Part shown: positions 8,985 through 17,679 of the stretch, in pieces | How the letters are laid out: the number at the start of each line of letters is the position of its first letter | Position numbering within the stretch: the stretch's first letter is position 1 | Origin: Convivina praedatoris | GTDB lineage: Bacteria; Bacillota; Bacilli; Lactobacillales; Lactobacillaceae | Length of the DNA stretch: 64,000 nt | NCBI RefSeq assembly: GCF_933208505.1 | Contig: NZ_CAKOEU010000002.1 | Strand: one strand, 5' to 3' | Notes under the pieces: model-generated | Told to the model about the DNA's origin: nothing | The model's input: only the letters and a program-made list of their open reading frames with translations | Database searches by the model: none | Position numbers and translations under genes: made by a program

Positions 8985-9028
8985 TTGACATAATTACACG
9001 TTGGTGTACAATTACCCATTGTGTAATT
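8985..9028 (+). promoter_or_regulatory. Promoter and operator-like repeats of the efflux operon
   Basis: TTGACA (8985-8990), 16 bp, TACAAT (9007-9012). An 8-bp inverted repeat AATTACAC (8992-8999)/GTGTAATT (9021-9028) brackets the -10, and a further GTGTAC at 9004-9009 pairs imperfectly with the first arm. This is suited to a TetR/MarR-type repressor, but no regulator gene is adjacent. Confidence 0.6.
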
Positions 9029-9052
9029 TTTTAATTTTTAGGAGGAATCAAC

Positions 9053-10564
9053 ATGTCCAGTGAACTAAAAGACATGAATGGAAAACCAATTAATAAAATT
9101 GCCATGATGGCCCTTTTGTTAATCGGTTCTTTCGTTATTATTTTGATGCAGACCTCATTAGGGACTGCTTTACCTAGTTTGATGACGGCGTTTAACGTTG
9201 ATTCAGCGGGTGTCCAGTGGCTAACTACTATCTTTTTAATGGTTAATGGAATTATGGTGCCGGTTTCGGCCTTTCTTAATACCCGTGTTCCCACGAAGTA
9301 CTTGTATTTATCAGCGTTACTAATTTATATTATTGGCACGGTGATTGCGGTAGTGACTCCAACTAATGCCTTTTGGTTGTTGATGGTTGCTCGAGCCTTA
9401 CAGGCAGTTGCAGCTGGTATCGTAATGCCGTTGATGCAGGTTGTCGCTTTGGCTCTTTTTGGTGAAGAATCACGTGGGAAGGCCTTGGGGATGGTTGGTC
9501 TAGTTATTGGGATGGCCCCAGCCTTGGGGCCGACCCTATCAGGATGGATTCTTGACCAAGACCACACATTTTTAGGCTTAACGATTGCCGGTAATTGGCG
9601 TTCAATCTTTATGTTGGTTTTACCAATTGCGATTGTTGTTTTGTTAATTTCATTTATCTACTTTAAAAATATTTTACCTACGCGCGATGTGAAGTTAAAC
9701 GTGAGATCCCTAATTGAATCTACCTTTGGATTTGGATTGATTTTGTTTGGATCAGCTATGGTTTCTGATCATGGTTGGATGAGCTTCACTTGGGTGATTT
9801 TACCAATGCTTTTGGGCTTGCTAGTCATTGCAGAATTTGCTTGGCATCAGTCACGTATGAAAGTGCCTTTCTTAGATCTTTCAGTCTTTAAAAATCGTCA
9901 ATTCACTATTACGACTATCTTAGTTTCTTTGACTTTCATTGCCATGATTGGTGTGGAAATGGTTTTGCCAATTTATATGCAACGTGTACGTGGTTTAAGC
10001 CCATTAAATTCAGGTTTGACGCTCTTACCTGGGGCCTTAATGATGGGAGCTCTTTCGCCGCTAGCTGGTTACCTATACGATAAACACGGGGCCCGTCGTT
10101 TGGTTATCTTTGGATTTAGTTTGGTCTTCATTGGGACCGTACCTTTTTACAAATTAACTGAAACGACTCCTACCATTTTCATTACTACTTTGTATATGTT
10201 ACGCATGGCCGGAATTGCCTTGACTATGATGCCGCTAACGTCATCAGCCATGGGGGTTCTGCGACAAAATCAAGTTGCCCAGGGAACGGCCGTCAACAAC
10301 ACGATTCGTCAGGTAGCTGCTTCCTTAGGGACAGCGGTACTATCTTCTATTATGCAATCGGTGATTAATGACCATACCCCTACCAGTAGCTTGAAAATTA
10401 AGGATCCGTTGGAATATGCTCAGCAAATGCTAAATGCTGGTTTGTCTGGTTTCCATGCTTCATTCTTGTGTGCGGCTGGTTTTGTCCTAGTGGCGTTCAT
10501 CTTGGCCTTTTTCTTGCACAAGGGTAAGGTAACTGCTGCTGAACCTGAGGAGGAAAAAGCATGA
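9053..10564 (+). CDS. DHA2-family MFS multidrug efflux transporter (EmrB/QacA/LmrB type)
   Basis: A 503-residue major facilitator with about 14 membrane segments, the DHA2 drug:H+ antiporter pattern. Family cues are the N-terminal TSLGTALPSLMTAFNVD and the motif C-like GLVIGMAPALGPTLSGWIL in helix 5. It would export hydrophobic drugs or toxic metabolites using the proton gradient; the substrate is not evident. A strong AGGAGG lies before the ATG. The stop overlaps the start of the next gene by 4 bp (ATGA), so the two are made together. The operator-like repeats upstream suggest inducible expression. Confidence 0.88.
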   Translation: MSSELKDMNGKPINKIAMMALLLIGSFVIILMQTSLGTALPSLMTAFNVDSAGVQWLTTIFLMVNGIMVPVSAFLNTRVPTKYLYLSALLIYIIGTVIAVVTPTNAFWLLMVARALQAVAAGIVMPLMQVVALALFGEESRGKALGMVGLVIGMAPALGPTLSGWILDQDHTFLGLTIAGNWRSIFMLVLPIAIVVLLISFIYFKNILPTRDVKLNVRSLIESTFGFGLILFGSAMVSDHGWMSFTWVILPMLLGLLVIAEFAWHQSRMKVPFLDLSVFKNRQFTITTILVSLTFIAMIGVEMVLPIYMQRVRGLSPLNSGLTLLPGALMMGALSPLAGYLYDKHGARRLVIFGFSLVFIGTVPFYKLTETTPTIFITTLYMLRMAGIALTMMPLTSSAMGVLRQNQVAQGTAVNNTIRQVAASLGTAVLSSIMQSVINDHTPTSSLKIKDPLEYAQQMLNAGLSGFHASFLCAAGFVLVAFILAFFLHKGKVTAAEPEEEKA

Positions 10565-11229
10565 TTTTATTGATTTTATTTCTCTTTGTGGCACTAGCCT
10601 TTATTTCTTTGATGTTTTTAGACAAACAGACCTATGTTATTGGCGGTGTAATCGGCTTTATTGGCATCATTTTGTCAGTGGGCCTGATTACGGCTAATAT
10701 GGCCAACCACTTTGGTATGGAAACAAAAGTTACAACGCATAAAAGTATGATGTACTCAGCCACTAATTCCAAAGGTTATGGTGTGCTGTTGTATCAGCCC
10801 GTTGGTACTTCTGGAAAAGAGAATGTTTACATTTATCGTAAGCATGAACAAGACCAAAAGCCAACCATTGTTAAACCTGATTTAACGATGACTACTAATC
10901 GTCAAGAAATTGCTGGTAATCAAGCTTATCGGGTTATAAAAGATACTCGCTATGTATATAAAAATGACTTCTGGAAGTTGATGTTTAGCATTGCTGGTAA
11001 TGATGGTGAGTTAAAGAAGCGTCAGGTTACTTACCAGTTGCCACAGAACTGGATTGCTCTGACAACTCAGCAAGCTAAAAATTTACAGGCTAAAATGACG
11101 CCTAAAACTGATGAAGAAAAGGCAGCTGTAGCTCAACAGCAAGAAGCCTTAGCTGAACTGGCACAAAATGATCCCGATCAAGCAGGCATCAAACAGGTAC
11201 AGCAAATAAAAGCAACGTTGAATATTTAA
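10561..11229 (+). CDS. Membrane-anchored accessory protein of the DHA2 exporter (DUF4811-like)
   Basis: A 222-residue protein with two N-terminal membrane segments (residues ~1-20 and ~24-48) and a soluble, probably extracellular domain rich in polar residues, ending in a Gln/Ala/Glu-rich helical tail. In lactobacilli a protein of this shape commonly follows a DHA2 exporter; I believe it corresponds to DUF4811, from memory of the pairing and not from a search. Translational coupling to the exporter supports a shared role. The biochemical function is unknown. Confidence 0.65.
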   Translation: MILLILFLFVALAFISLMFLDKQTYVIGGVIGFIGIILSVGLITANMANHFGMETKVTTHKSMMYSATNSKGYGVLLYQPVGTSGKENVYIYRKHEQDQKPTIVKPDLTMTTNRQEIAGNQAYRVIKDTRYVYKNDFWKLMFSIAGNDGELKKRQVTYQLPQNWIALTTQQAKNLQAKMTPKTDEEKAAVAQQQEALAELAQNDPDQAGIKQVQQIKATLNI

Positions 11230-11248
11230 TCTTTGTTCAAGGTAGCAC

Positions 11249-11390
11249 TTGTGCTCTCTTTGGAAGCATGCTATACTATCGTTAGTAATTTAAGTTTTTG
11301 ATTTTGATTTGTTTTTTTCGGAAGGCGTCATACCAATTATTTTTAATTACAACTACATTATTTTGGTGATACACCTAAAGGAGAACAATC
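11249..11390 (+). promoter_or_regulatory. Promoter and long leader of the cold-shock gene
   Basis: TTGTGC (11249-11254), 17 bp, TATACT (11272-11277) give a 5' untranslated region of roughly 105 nt before the ATG at 11391. Long leaders of this kind in csp mRNAs often refold at low temperature and act on translation; here only the length and AT-richness are seen. Confidence 0.6.
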
Positions 11391-11591
11391 ATGGAAAAAG
11401 GAACAGTAAAGTGGTTTAACGGAGAAAAGGGTTACGGCTTCATCACTCGTGAAAACGGTGAAGATGTTTTCGCTCACTTCTCAGCAATCCAAGGTGACGG
11501 TTTCAAGACTTTGGAAGACGGTCAGTCAGTAACTTTCGAAGTTGAAAACTCAGACCGTGGCTTGCAAGCTACTAACATCGTTAAAGATTAA
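11391..11591 (+). CDS. csp: Cold-shock protein (CspA/CspL family)
   Basis: A 66-residue single cold-shock domain. Both RNA-binding motifs are present: RNP1-like KGYGFITRE and RNP2-like VFAHFSAI. These proteins bind single-stranded RNA/DNA and keep mRNA unfolded at low temperature. The gene is monocistronic with its own promoter, a long leader and a terminator. Codon use is strongly biased to favoured codons, as for an abundant protein. Confidence 0.96.
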   Translation: MEKGTVKWFNGEKGYGFITRENGEDVFAHFSAIQGDGFKTLEDGQSVTFEVENSDRGLQATNIVKD

Positions 11592-11598
11592 TATTTAA

Positions 11599-11625
11599 AG
11601 TCTAGGAAGATTCCTAGGCTTTTTG
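11599..11625 (+). terminator. Terminator of the cold-shock gene
   Basis: Stem AGTCTAGGAA/TTCCTAGGCT followed by TTTTT, 8 bp after the stop. Confidence 0.88.
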
Positions 11626-11694
11626 TTTTGCTGAAATTTTGTTTATTTTGCAGTATAATTAACAAGTAAACAAAGACTAAGGAGTTTTAAAAAC

Positions 11695-12408
11695 ATGGCT
11701 AAGTTAGTATTAATTCGGCATGGTCAAAGTGAATGGAATGCTTTGAACTTGTTCAATGGTTGGGTGGATACCAAGTTGTCTGACAAGGGTATTCAACAAG
11801 CTAAGGATGCTGGTGAATTGTTGGCACAAGAAGGAATTGAGTTTGACCAAGCTTATACTTCAGTGTTGACTCGTGCAATCACAACCCTTCATTTGGCCCT
11901 CGAAGAAGCTGGTCAGCTTTATGTTCCTGAAGCTAAGTCATGGCGTTTGAATGAGCGTCATTACGGTGCATTGCAAGGACAAAACAAGGCTGAAGCTGCT
12001 GAAAAGTGGGGAGATGACCAAGTTCATATCTGGCGTCGTTCATACGATGTTTTGCCACCAATGTTGGATAGCTATGATCCTGAAGTAACTGTTCAAGGCA
12101 AGACTTACCCTGCTTTTGACCGCCGTTATGCTGATGTACCTTATGGGGACCTACCTTTGGGTGAAAATCTTAAGATTACCTTGGAACGCGTTTTGCCTTT
12201 CTGGTATTCAAACATTGCTAAGGACTTAAAGGCTGGTAAGAACGTGGTTATTGGTGCCCATGGTAACTCTCTACGTGCCCTTGTTAAGCATTTGGAACAA
12301 ATTTCAGATGATGAAATCTTGGGTGTTGAGATTGCTAACGGTCAACCAATTGTTTACGATTTGGATGATGATTTGTCAATCGTATCAAAGAAAGTTTTGA
12401 CCAAGTAA
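11695..12408 (+). CDS. gpmA: 2,3-bisphosphoglycerate-dependent phosphoglycerate mutase
   Basis: A 237-residue mutase interconverting 3- and 2-phosphoglycerate. The N-terminal LIRHGQSEWN carries the phosphohistidine (His9), and the second His lies in GAHGNSLRAL. Also typical are ERHYGALQGQNK and the length. It follows a TATAAT at 11654-11659 and an AAGGAG site. Highly expressed codon pattern. Single gene between two terminators. Confidence 0.97.
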   Translation: MAKLVLIRHGQSEWNALNLFNGWVDTKLSDKGIQQAKDAGELLAQEGIEFDQAYTSVLTRAITTLHLALEEAGQLYVPEAKSWRLNERHYGALQGQNKAEAAEKWGDDQVHIWRRSYDVLPPMLDSYDPEVTVQGKTYPAFDRRYADVPYGDLPLGENLKITLERVLPFWYSNIAKDLKAGKNVVIGAHGNSLRALVKHLEQISDDEILGVEIANGQPIVYDLDDDLSIVSKKVLTK

Positions 12409-12417
12409 CATTGACTT

Positions 12418-12444
12418 AACCTGCCTGTCGTTGGCAGGTTTTTT
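12418..12444 (+). terminator. gpmA terminator
   Basis: Stem AACCTGCC/GGCAGGTT with loop TGTCGTT, then TTTT. Confidence 0.9.
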
Positions 12445-12474
12445 ACTGCACTCTTGTTAAAATCGAGGAAAATT

Positions 12475-13749
12475 ATGTCAGAAGAAAGCAATAAGCCGGT
12501 TTATGATCTCTATGAACGTCCACCTTTTCTTACTTGGTTTGGGCTATCCTTACAGCACCTTTTTTCCATGTTTGGTGCAACGGTCTTAGTTCCCTTACTA
12601 GTTGGATTGAACCCGGGTGTGGCCCTCTTTTCATCCGGAATTGGTACTTTAATCCACATCCTAATCACTCGTGGACGGATTCCAGCCTATATGGGTTCTA
12701 GTTTTGCCTTTATTATTCCGATGACTTCACTTTTAAAAACGGTGGGTTATCCAGCCGTGGCCCAAGGAGTCATTTCAGTTGGGATAGTTTATTTAGTTGT
12801 TGCTTTGGTCGTGACCTTTACCGGTACGGCTTGGATTAATGCTATTTTTCCACCTGCAGTAGTAGGTCCGGTTATTATGGTAATTGGTTTGAGCTTGGCT
12901 GGGGCTGCTGCCACTTCAGCCACTCAATTGAACGGACACTATGATTTAAAGGTTTTTGCGGTGGCCTTAGTTACACTGTTGGCCACGATTGCTTTTAATA
13001 TGTTCTTGCGTGGATTTTTGGGACTACTACCGGTTTTGCTAGGTATTATTTTTGGGTACTTAATGGCTTTGGCTGTTGGGTTAGTTGACTTATCAGTTGT
13101 TAACCAAGCCCAATGGTTCCAAATGCCTAAATTTGAATCTTTCTTAGATGAACGCGGTTTTGTTTTCTATCCGGCTGCTGTGCTTAGTATGGCACCTTTG
13201 GCGTTAGTTACTTTATCGGAACACTTGGGTCACTTGATGGTTTTGTCCAAGATTACTGGCCATGATTTTTTTGAAAATCCAGGCTTGAAGCGGACCTTGA
13301 CGGGTGATGGAGCGGCTTCTATCGCTGCTGGTTTGGTTGGTGGACCAGCCGTAACTTCTTATGGTGAAAATATTGGTGTCATGCAATTGAGCCGGGTTTA
13401 TTCAGTATGGGTAATTGGTGGAGCAGCTTTCTTAGCGGTTATTTTTAGTTTTGTTGGTAAATTATCTGCTTTAATTAGTACTATTCCTGGTGCTGTAACC
13501 GGTGGGGTTGGCTTCATGTTGTATGGTGTCATTGCCGCTGCTGGTTTACAAGTTATTGTGGACAATAAAATTGACTACAGTAAAAAGCGGAATTTAATGA
13601 TTGCTGCCCCGATATTAGTAATTGGGATCGGTAACTTTCATTTACAATTGAGCAATCAGGTTGATTTTTCCGGGGTTGCTTTAGCAACTGTCCTTGGAAT
13701 TATTTTGAATTTAGTGTTGCCCAAAGTGGCAGCCAGCGAGATAGAATAG
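12475..13749 (+). CDS. uraA: Uracil/xanthine permease (NCS2 family), probable uracil permease
   Basis: A 424-residue nucleobase:cation symporter 2 with 12-14 membrane segments. NCS2 features include ATVLVPLLVGLNPGVALFSSGIGTLIH near the N-terminus, the substrate-region Glu in LVTLSEHLGHL, and NIGVMQLSRVYS in helix 10. The closest family pattern is UraA/PyrP. The ATG at 12475 follows CGAGGAAAATT; a TTG at 12454 overlaps that site. No pyr gene or PyrR-binding leader is seen, so it is not visibly tied to pyrimidine control here. Uracil rather than xanthine is inferred from overall similarity. Confidence 0.85.
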   Translation: MSEESNKPVYDLYERPPFLTWFGLSLQHLFSMFGATVLVPLLVGLNPGVALFSSGIGTLIHILITRGRIPAYMGSSFAFIIPMTSLLKTVGYPAVAQGVISVGIVYLVVALVVTFTGTAWINAIFPPAVVGPVIMVIGLSLAGAAATSATQLNGHYDLKVFAVALVTLLATIAFNMFLRGFLGLLPVLLGIIFGYLMALAVGLVDLSVVNQAQWFQMPKFESFLDERGFVFYPAAVLSMAPLALVTLSEHLGHLMVLSKITGHDFFENPGLKRTLTGDGAASIAAGLVGGPAVTSYGENIGVMQLSRVYSVWVIGGAAFLAVIFSFVGKLSALISTIPGAVTGGVGFMLYGVIAAAGLQVIVDNKIDYSKKRNLMIAAPILVIGIGNFHLQLSNQVDFSGVALATVLGIILNLVLPKVAASEIE

Positions 13750-13756
13750 TTATGTG

Positions 13757-13781
13757 AAGCTTGATTTATCAAGCTTTTTTA
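13757..13781 (+). terminator. Terminator after the uracil permease
   Basis: Perfect stem AAGCTTGAT/ATCAAGCTT followed by TTTTT. Confidence 0.9.
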
Positions 13782-13885
13782 TATGCTTTTTAAATATTTG
13801 TTAAAGATTTACCAATGCCTTTCTAACAGCCGTTACACCGATATTTGTTCCTGATATTTTTTCTTGTGAAATTATCTTTTTGCTG

Positions 13886-13914
13886 TTGAATTTAAAAAAA
13901 TCAAGGCGTATCAT
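13886..13914 (+). promoter_or_regulatory. Promoter of the ATP synthase operon
   Basis: TTGAAT (13886-13891), 17 bp, TATCAT (13909-13914), leaving about 65 nt of leader before atpB. This is the best match in the 235-bp gap before the operon; no atpI is present in that gap. Confidence 0.55.
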
Positions 13915-13984
13915 TGGAATATATTCTGACGGATTGCTGGTCAAAGGTGTTCGCCAAATATTAAATTAAGAAAGGAGCGAACGC

Positions 13985-14710
13985 ATGGATGAACCAACGG
14001 CAACATTTCGATTCTTGGGTTTGACTTTTGACTGGTCGATCGTCATTTCAACCTTAGTTTCGATGGCGATTGTGGTTGCGATTGCGGTTTTTCTAAGCCG
14101 CCGACCAAGTGTCAGGCCAAATAAGCGGCAAAATGCTATGGAGTGGATGTTAGATTTCTCCAACAGTATTATCGGTGGGCAACTCCCCAAAGACTTAGCT
14201 CGTAAGTTTGGTTTGTATGCTTTCACTTTATTTTTCTTTGTTATAGTTTCAAACGAAATTGGGTTGCTATTACAGATTAAAATGGGTGATGGCGTAACTT
14301 ACATGAAGTCTCCAACTGCTGATCCAATTGTGACAATGACCTTGTCTATTATGACATTAGCCATTGCCCATGGTATTGGTGTAAAGGAACTCGGTTTGGG
14401 TGGCTACCTTAAGAATATGCTGTTAACGCCATATTCTTGGATGTTACCCCTCAATATTATTGAGCAGTTGGCCAACTTCTTGACGCTATCGTTGCGTCTA
14501 TTTGGTAATATTTTTGCCGGTGAGATGCTCTTGAACTTGATTGCCAGCAGTATGGCTTGGCCCGGGCACTTCAACGGATTTTTGACTATCTTAGCCTTAC
14601 CGTTAGAAATGATTTGGCAAGGATTCTCACTCTTTATCGGTGCCATCCAAGCCTATGTCTTTGTCATCTTGACGGGTGTCTTCATTGCCCAATTGTCGGG
14701 AAATGAATAG
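13985..14710 (+). CDS. atpB: F1Fo ATP synthase subunit a
   Basis: A 241-residue membrane subunit forming the proton half-channels beside the c-ring. The essential Arg is in SLRLFGNIFAGE, and the C-terminal helix GAIQAYVFVILTGVFIAQ is typical. First gene of atpBEFHAGDC. In fermentative lactobacilli the enzyme mostly hydrolyses ATP to export protons and hold internal pH. The start follows AGAAAGGAGCGAACGC. Confidence 0.96.
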   Translation: MDEPTATFRFLGLTFDWSIVISTLVSMAIVVAIAVFLSRRPSVRPNKRQNAMEWMLDFSNSIIGGQLPKDLARKFGLYAFTLFFFVIVSNEIGLLLQIKMGDGVTYMKSPTADPIVTMTLSIMTLAIAHGIGVKELGLGGYLKNMLLTPYSWMLPLNIIEQLANFLTLSLRLFGNIFAGEMLLNLIASSMAWPGHFNGFLTILALPLEMIWQGFSLFIGAIQAYVFVILTGVFIAQLSGNE

Positions 14711-14818
14711 TGGTCATTAGGACTGCTTATGAGACTATTACAGTCACGCGGGAGCGTTATCATCCACACTACAGTAACTTATGGTAGGAGCCATATTTAT
14801 ATCTAAAGGAGAAGTCTA

Positions 14819-15046
14819 ATGGATTTGCATAATCTAGGTGTTATTGCCGCCGGCCTTGCCGCAGCAGGAGCTGCCATCGGTGGTGGTGTTGGTAACGGTG
14901 TTTTAATTTCACAATTTTTAGCTGGTATGAGCCGTCAACCAGAACTTGAAGGACGTCTTTTGTCTCGTATGTTCTTAGGGGTTGCTTTGGTCGAAGTTAT
15001 GCCAATTTTGTCAATTGTCTTTGCCTTCATTTTGATGGGTAAGTAA
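14819..15046 (+). CDS. atpE: F1Fo ATP synthase subunit c
   Basis: A 75-residue hairpin of two membrane helices that oligomerises into the rotor ring. Helix 1 has the Gly/Ala-rich AAGLAAAGAAIGGGVGNG; helix 2 carries the ion-binding Glu in GVALVEVMPIL. The residues that mark sodium-binding c subunits are not seen, so protons are the likely ion. A 108-bp spacer with its own AAAGGAGAAG site separates it from atpB, long for this operon, and fits the need for extra translation of subunit c. Confidence 0.96.
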   Translation: MDLHNLGVIAAGLAAAGAAIGGGVGNGVLISQFLAGMSRQPELEGRLLSRMFLGVALVEVMPILSIVFAFILMGK

Positions 15047-15070
15047 GCCAAAGTATTACGGAGGAAAATC

Positions 15071-15580
15071 ATGTTGGGAACAACGTTATTAGCAGCTAAA
15101 GAAATGCCATTGGGTGATATGCTGTTTATCATTGTTGCCTTCCTTGTCTTGATGGTTATCCTTAAAAAAGTGGCTTTTGGGCCACTAACTAAGGTTTTGG
15201 ATCAACGAGCCGACAAAATTTCTTCTGACCTAGATGGGGCAGAGGAATCGCGTCAACAGGCCGAGCAATTGGTTGAGCAACGGCAAAACGAACTTGACCA
15301 AACTCGGCAGCAGGCTAGCGAAGTTGTGGCCAGCGCTAAGGCCAGTGCCCAAAAGCAGGGCGAAGACGCTTTAGCGAAGGCTAATGAACGTGCTGATAGT
15401 ATTCATCAGCAAGCTCAAGCTGACGCAACTAAAATGAAAGCTGACGCTATTGCCGGTGCTAAAAGTGAAGTGGCCAACCTTTCGGTGGCAATTGCTTCAA
15501 AGTTGATGCAAAAGGAGCTATCTGTTGATGATCAGCGGGCTTTAATTGACGCCTATATCGCAGATTTAGACCATAAGTAA
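15071..15580 (+). CDS. atpF: F1Fo ATP synthase subunit b
   Basis: A 169-residue peripheral stalk subunit: a short N-terminal segment, one membrane helix (MLFIIVAFLVLMVILKKVAF) and a long charged, Ala/Gln-rich helix that dimerises and reaches to the F1 head. Position between atpE and atpH is standard. Confidence 0.94.
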   Translation: MLGTTLLAAKEMPLGDMLFIIVAFLVLMVILKKVAFGPLTKVLDQRADKISSDLDGAEESRQQAEQLVEQRQNELDQTRQQASEVVASAKASAQKQGEDALAKANERADSIHQQAQADATKMKADAIAGAKSEVANLSVAIASKLMQKELSVDDQRALIDAYIADLDHK

Positions 15581-15591
15581 GGAGTATTGGT

Positions 15592-16134
15592 ATGGCAAAA
15601 AAGACACGTCAAATTGTTAACCAGTACGCCCAGGCAATTTTAGAATTAGCAGCTGAGCAGCATAATAGTGATGAGGTTGTGGCTGATCTAACAGCCCTTA
15701 AACAGGTGATTGCAGAGCAACCAATGCTTTTAGTAACCCTGGCCTCACGCGAACTTGATGCTAAAAATCAAGATCAGCTAGTTAATACCTTGACCAAAAC
15801 AGCAGTTCCAAGTGTTCAAAATCTATTAAAGGTTTTAATTGCTAATGGACGTTTAATGCTGTTAGACCAAATTATTGATGATTTCTTAGATTTGTATAAG
15901 CAAAGTCAGGGCATTGTTGATGTTGATATCATCACGGCCTTAGAAGTAGAGCAGGATCAAAAAGTTAAGTTGGAGACGGCCTTTATCCGTCATAGCGGTG
16001 CTAAGCAGCTCAATCCTACCTATCGAGTTGATCCCGCCATTATTGGTGGTGTGATTATGCAATCTAAGTCATTATTAGTTGATGGTAGTTTACGCACTAA
16101 AATTACTCAAATGAAGGCACAGTTATTAGGTTAG
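15592..16134 (+). CDS. atpH: F1Fo ATP synthase subunit delta
   Basis: A 180-residue OSCP-type delta subunit linking stalk b to the top of F1. The C-terminal signature YRVDPAIIGGVIMQSKSLLVDGS is clear. It starts 11 bp after atpF with GGAG spacing and ends 12 bp before atpA. Confidence 0.94.
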   Translation: MAKKTRQIVNQYAQAILELAAEQHNSDEVVADLTALKQVIAEQPMLLVTLASRELDAKNQDQLVNTLTKTAVPSVQNLLKVLIANGRLMLLDQIIDDFLDLYKQSQGIVDVDIITALEVEQDQKVKLETAFIRHSGAKQLNPTYRVDPAIIGGVIMQSKSLLVDGSLRTKITQMKAQLLG

Positions 16135-16146
16135 TGAGGAAAGAGA

Positions 16147-17664
16147 ATGGCTATTCAAGCTGAAGAAATTTCTGCTTTAATTAAGCAACAGCTCGAAAAG
16201 TTTGACACAAAGCTAACTGTTGAAGAGGTTGGAACCGTTACTTATATTGGTGATGGTGTTGCCCGAGCTACTGGTTTGGCCAATGCTATTTCTGGTGAGT
16301 TGGTGCAGTTTGCCAATGGCGAATACGGAATGGTTCAAAACCTAGAAACGAGTGAAGTTGGTATTACTGTTTTAGGTAATTCAGCTGGTATTCGTGAAGG
16401 TGATACAGTTAAGCGGACTGGACACGTTATGGAAGTGCCCGTCGGTGAAGAACTTATTGGGCGGGTTGTCAATGCAATTGGACAGCCCATTGATGGATTA
16501 GGTGAGTTAAAGACAACTAAGACTCGTCCAGTCGAAGTTAAGGCACCCGGCGTTATGGAACGTCAATCGGTGTCAGAACCTCTTCAAACTGGAATTAAGG
16601 CGATTGATGCTTTGGTTCCAATTGGACGAGGACAGCGTGAGTTAATTATTGGTGATCGTAAGACCGGTAAAACTTCACTAGCTGTGGATACAATTTTGAA
16701 TCAAAAAGGCCAAGACATGATCGTCATTTATGTGGCAATCGGTCAAAAGGATTCAACTGTTCGTGAACAAGTTGAAACTTTGCGTCAAATGGGTGCCATG
16801 GATTACACCATTGTGGTTAATGCTGGCCCTTCTGAATCAGCTTCACTACTGTACTTGGCACCTTATACTGGGGCGGCCATGGGTGAAGAGTTCATGTACA
16901 ATGGCAAGCATGTTTTGATTGTCTTTGATGATTTGAGTAAGCAAGCTACGGCCTATCGTGAGATATCCTTGATTTTGCGTCGTCCGCCTGGACGTGAAGC
17001 TTATCCGGGAGATGTTTTCTACCTACACTCACGTTTGCTAGAGCGAGCAGCCAAGTTAAGCGATGAATTGGGCGGTGGTTCAATGACGGCTTTGCCAATT
17101 ATTGAGACCCAAGCTGGGGATGTTTCAGCCTATATTCCAACCAACGTTATTTCCATTACTGATGGGCAGATTTTCTTGGATGCTGATCAGTTCTATGCTG
17201 GTGTTCGTCCAGCTATTGATGCTGGAACATCTGTTTCGCGTGTTGGTGGAGATGCTCAGATTAAAGCAATGAAGAAGGTTTCTGGAACTTTGCGGTTGGA
17301 CCTAGCTTCATATCGTGAATTAGAAAGCTTTGCGCAATTTGGATCTGATTTGGATTCAGCTACCCAGGCTAAATTGGCTCGTGGACGTCGTACGGTTGAA
17401 GTTCTTAAGCAGCCTTTGCATCAACCTATGTCAGTTGAACATCAAGTCTTTGTACTTTATGCTTTGACGCATGGTTATTTGGATGATGTTGCAGTTGAGG
17501 ATATTCAACGTTTCCAAGATGAATTAATTGTCTACGTGGATGCAAATGCCAGCGATTTGTTGGAAGAGATTGTAACTACTAAGCAGTTGCCTGAAGATGC
17601 TGGTATGCAAAAGGCGATTGAAGGCTTTAAAGCCGGCTTTGCTGCATCATCAGCTCAACAATAA
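16147..17664 (+). CDS. atpA: F1Fo ATP synthase subunit alpha
   Basis: A 505-residue non-catalytic nucleotide-binding subunit. Walker A is GDRKTGKT at residues 169-176; other family blocks are GIKAIDALVPIGRGQRELI and the PAIDAGTSVSRVGGDAQ signature. Three copies alternate with beta in F1. Confidence 0.97.
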   Translation: MAIQAEEISALIKQQLEKFDTKLTVEEVGTVTYIGDGVARATGLANAISGELVQFANGEYGMVQNLETSEVGITVLGNSAGIREGDTVKRTGHVMEVPVGEELIGRVVNAIGQPIDGLGELKTTKTRPVEVKAPGVMERQSVSEPLQTGIKAIDALVPIGRGQRELIIGDRKTGKTSLAVDTILNQKGQDMIVIYVAIGQKDSTVREQVETLRQMGAMDYTIVVNAGPSESASLLYLAPYTGAAMGEEFMYNGKHVLIVFDDLSKQATAYREISLILRRPPGREAYPGDVFYLHSRLLERAAKLSDELGGGSMTALPIIETQAGDVSAYIPTNVISITDGQIFLDADQFYAGVRPAIDAGTSVSRVGGDAQIKAMKKVSGTLRLDLASYRELESFAQFGSDLDSATQAKLARGRRTVEVLKQPLHQPMSVEHQVFVLYALTHGYLDDVAVEDIQRFQDELIVYVDANASDLLEEIVTTKQLPEDAGMQKAIEGFKAGFAASSAQQ

Positions 17665-17679
17665 AAGGAGGCGTTGTTG

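Noticed and set aside
14711..14818. A missing gene between atpB and atpE
   Set aside because: No frame with a ribosome site fits in the 108 bp; it is more likely a translation-enhancing leader for atpE.
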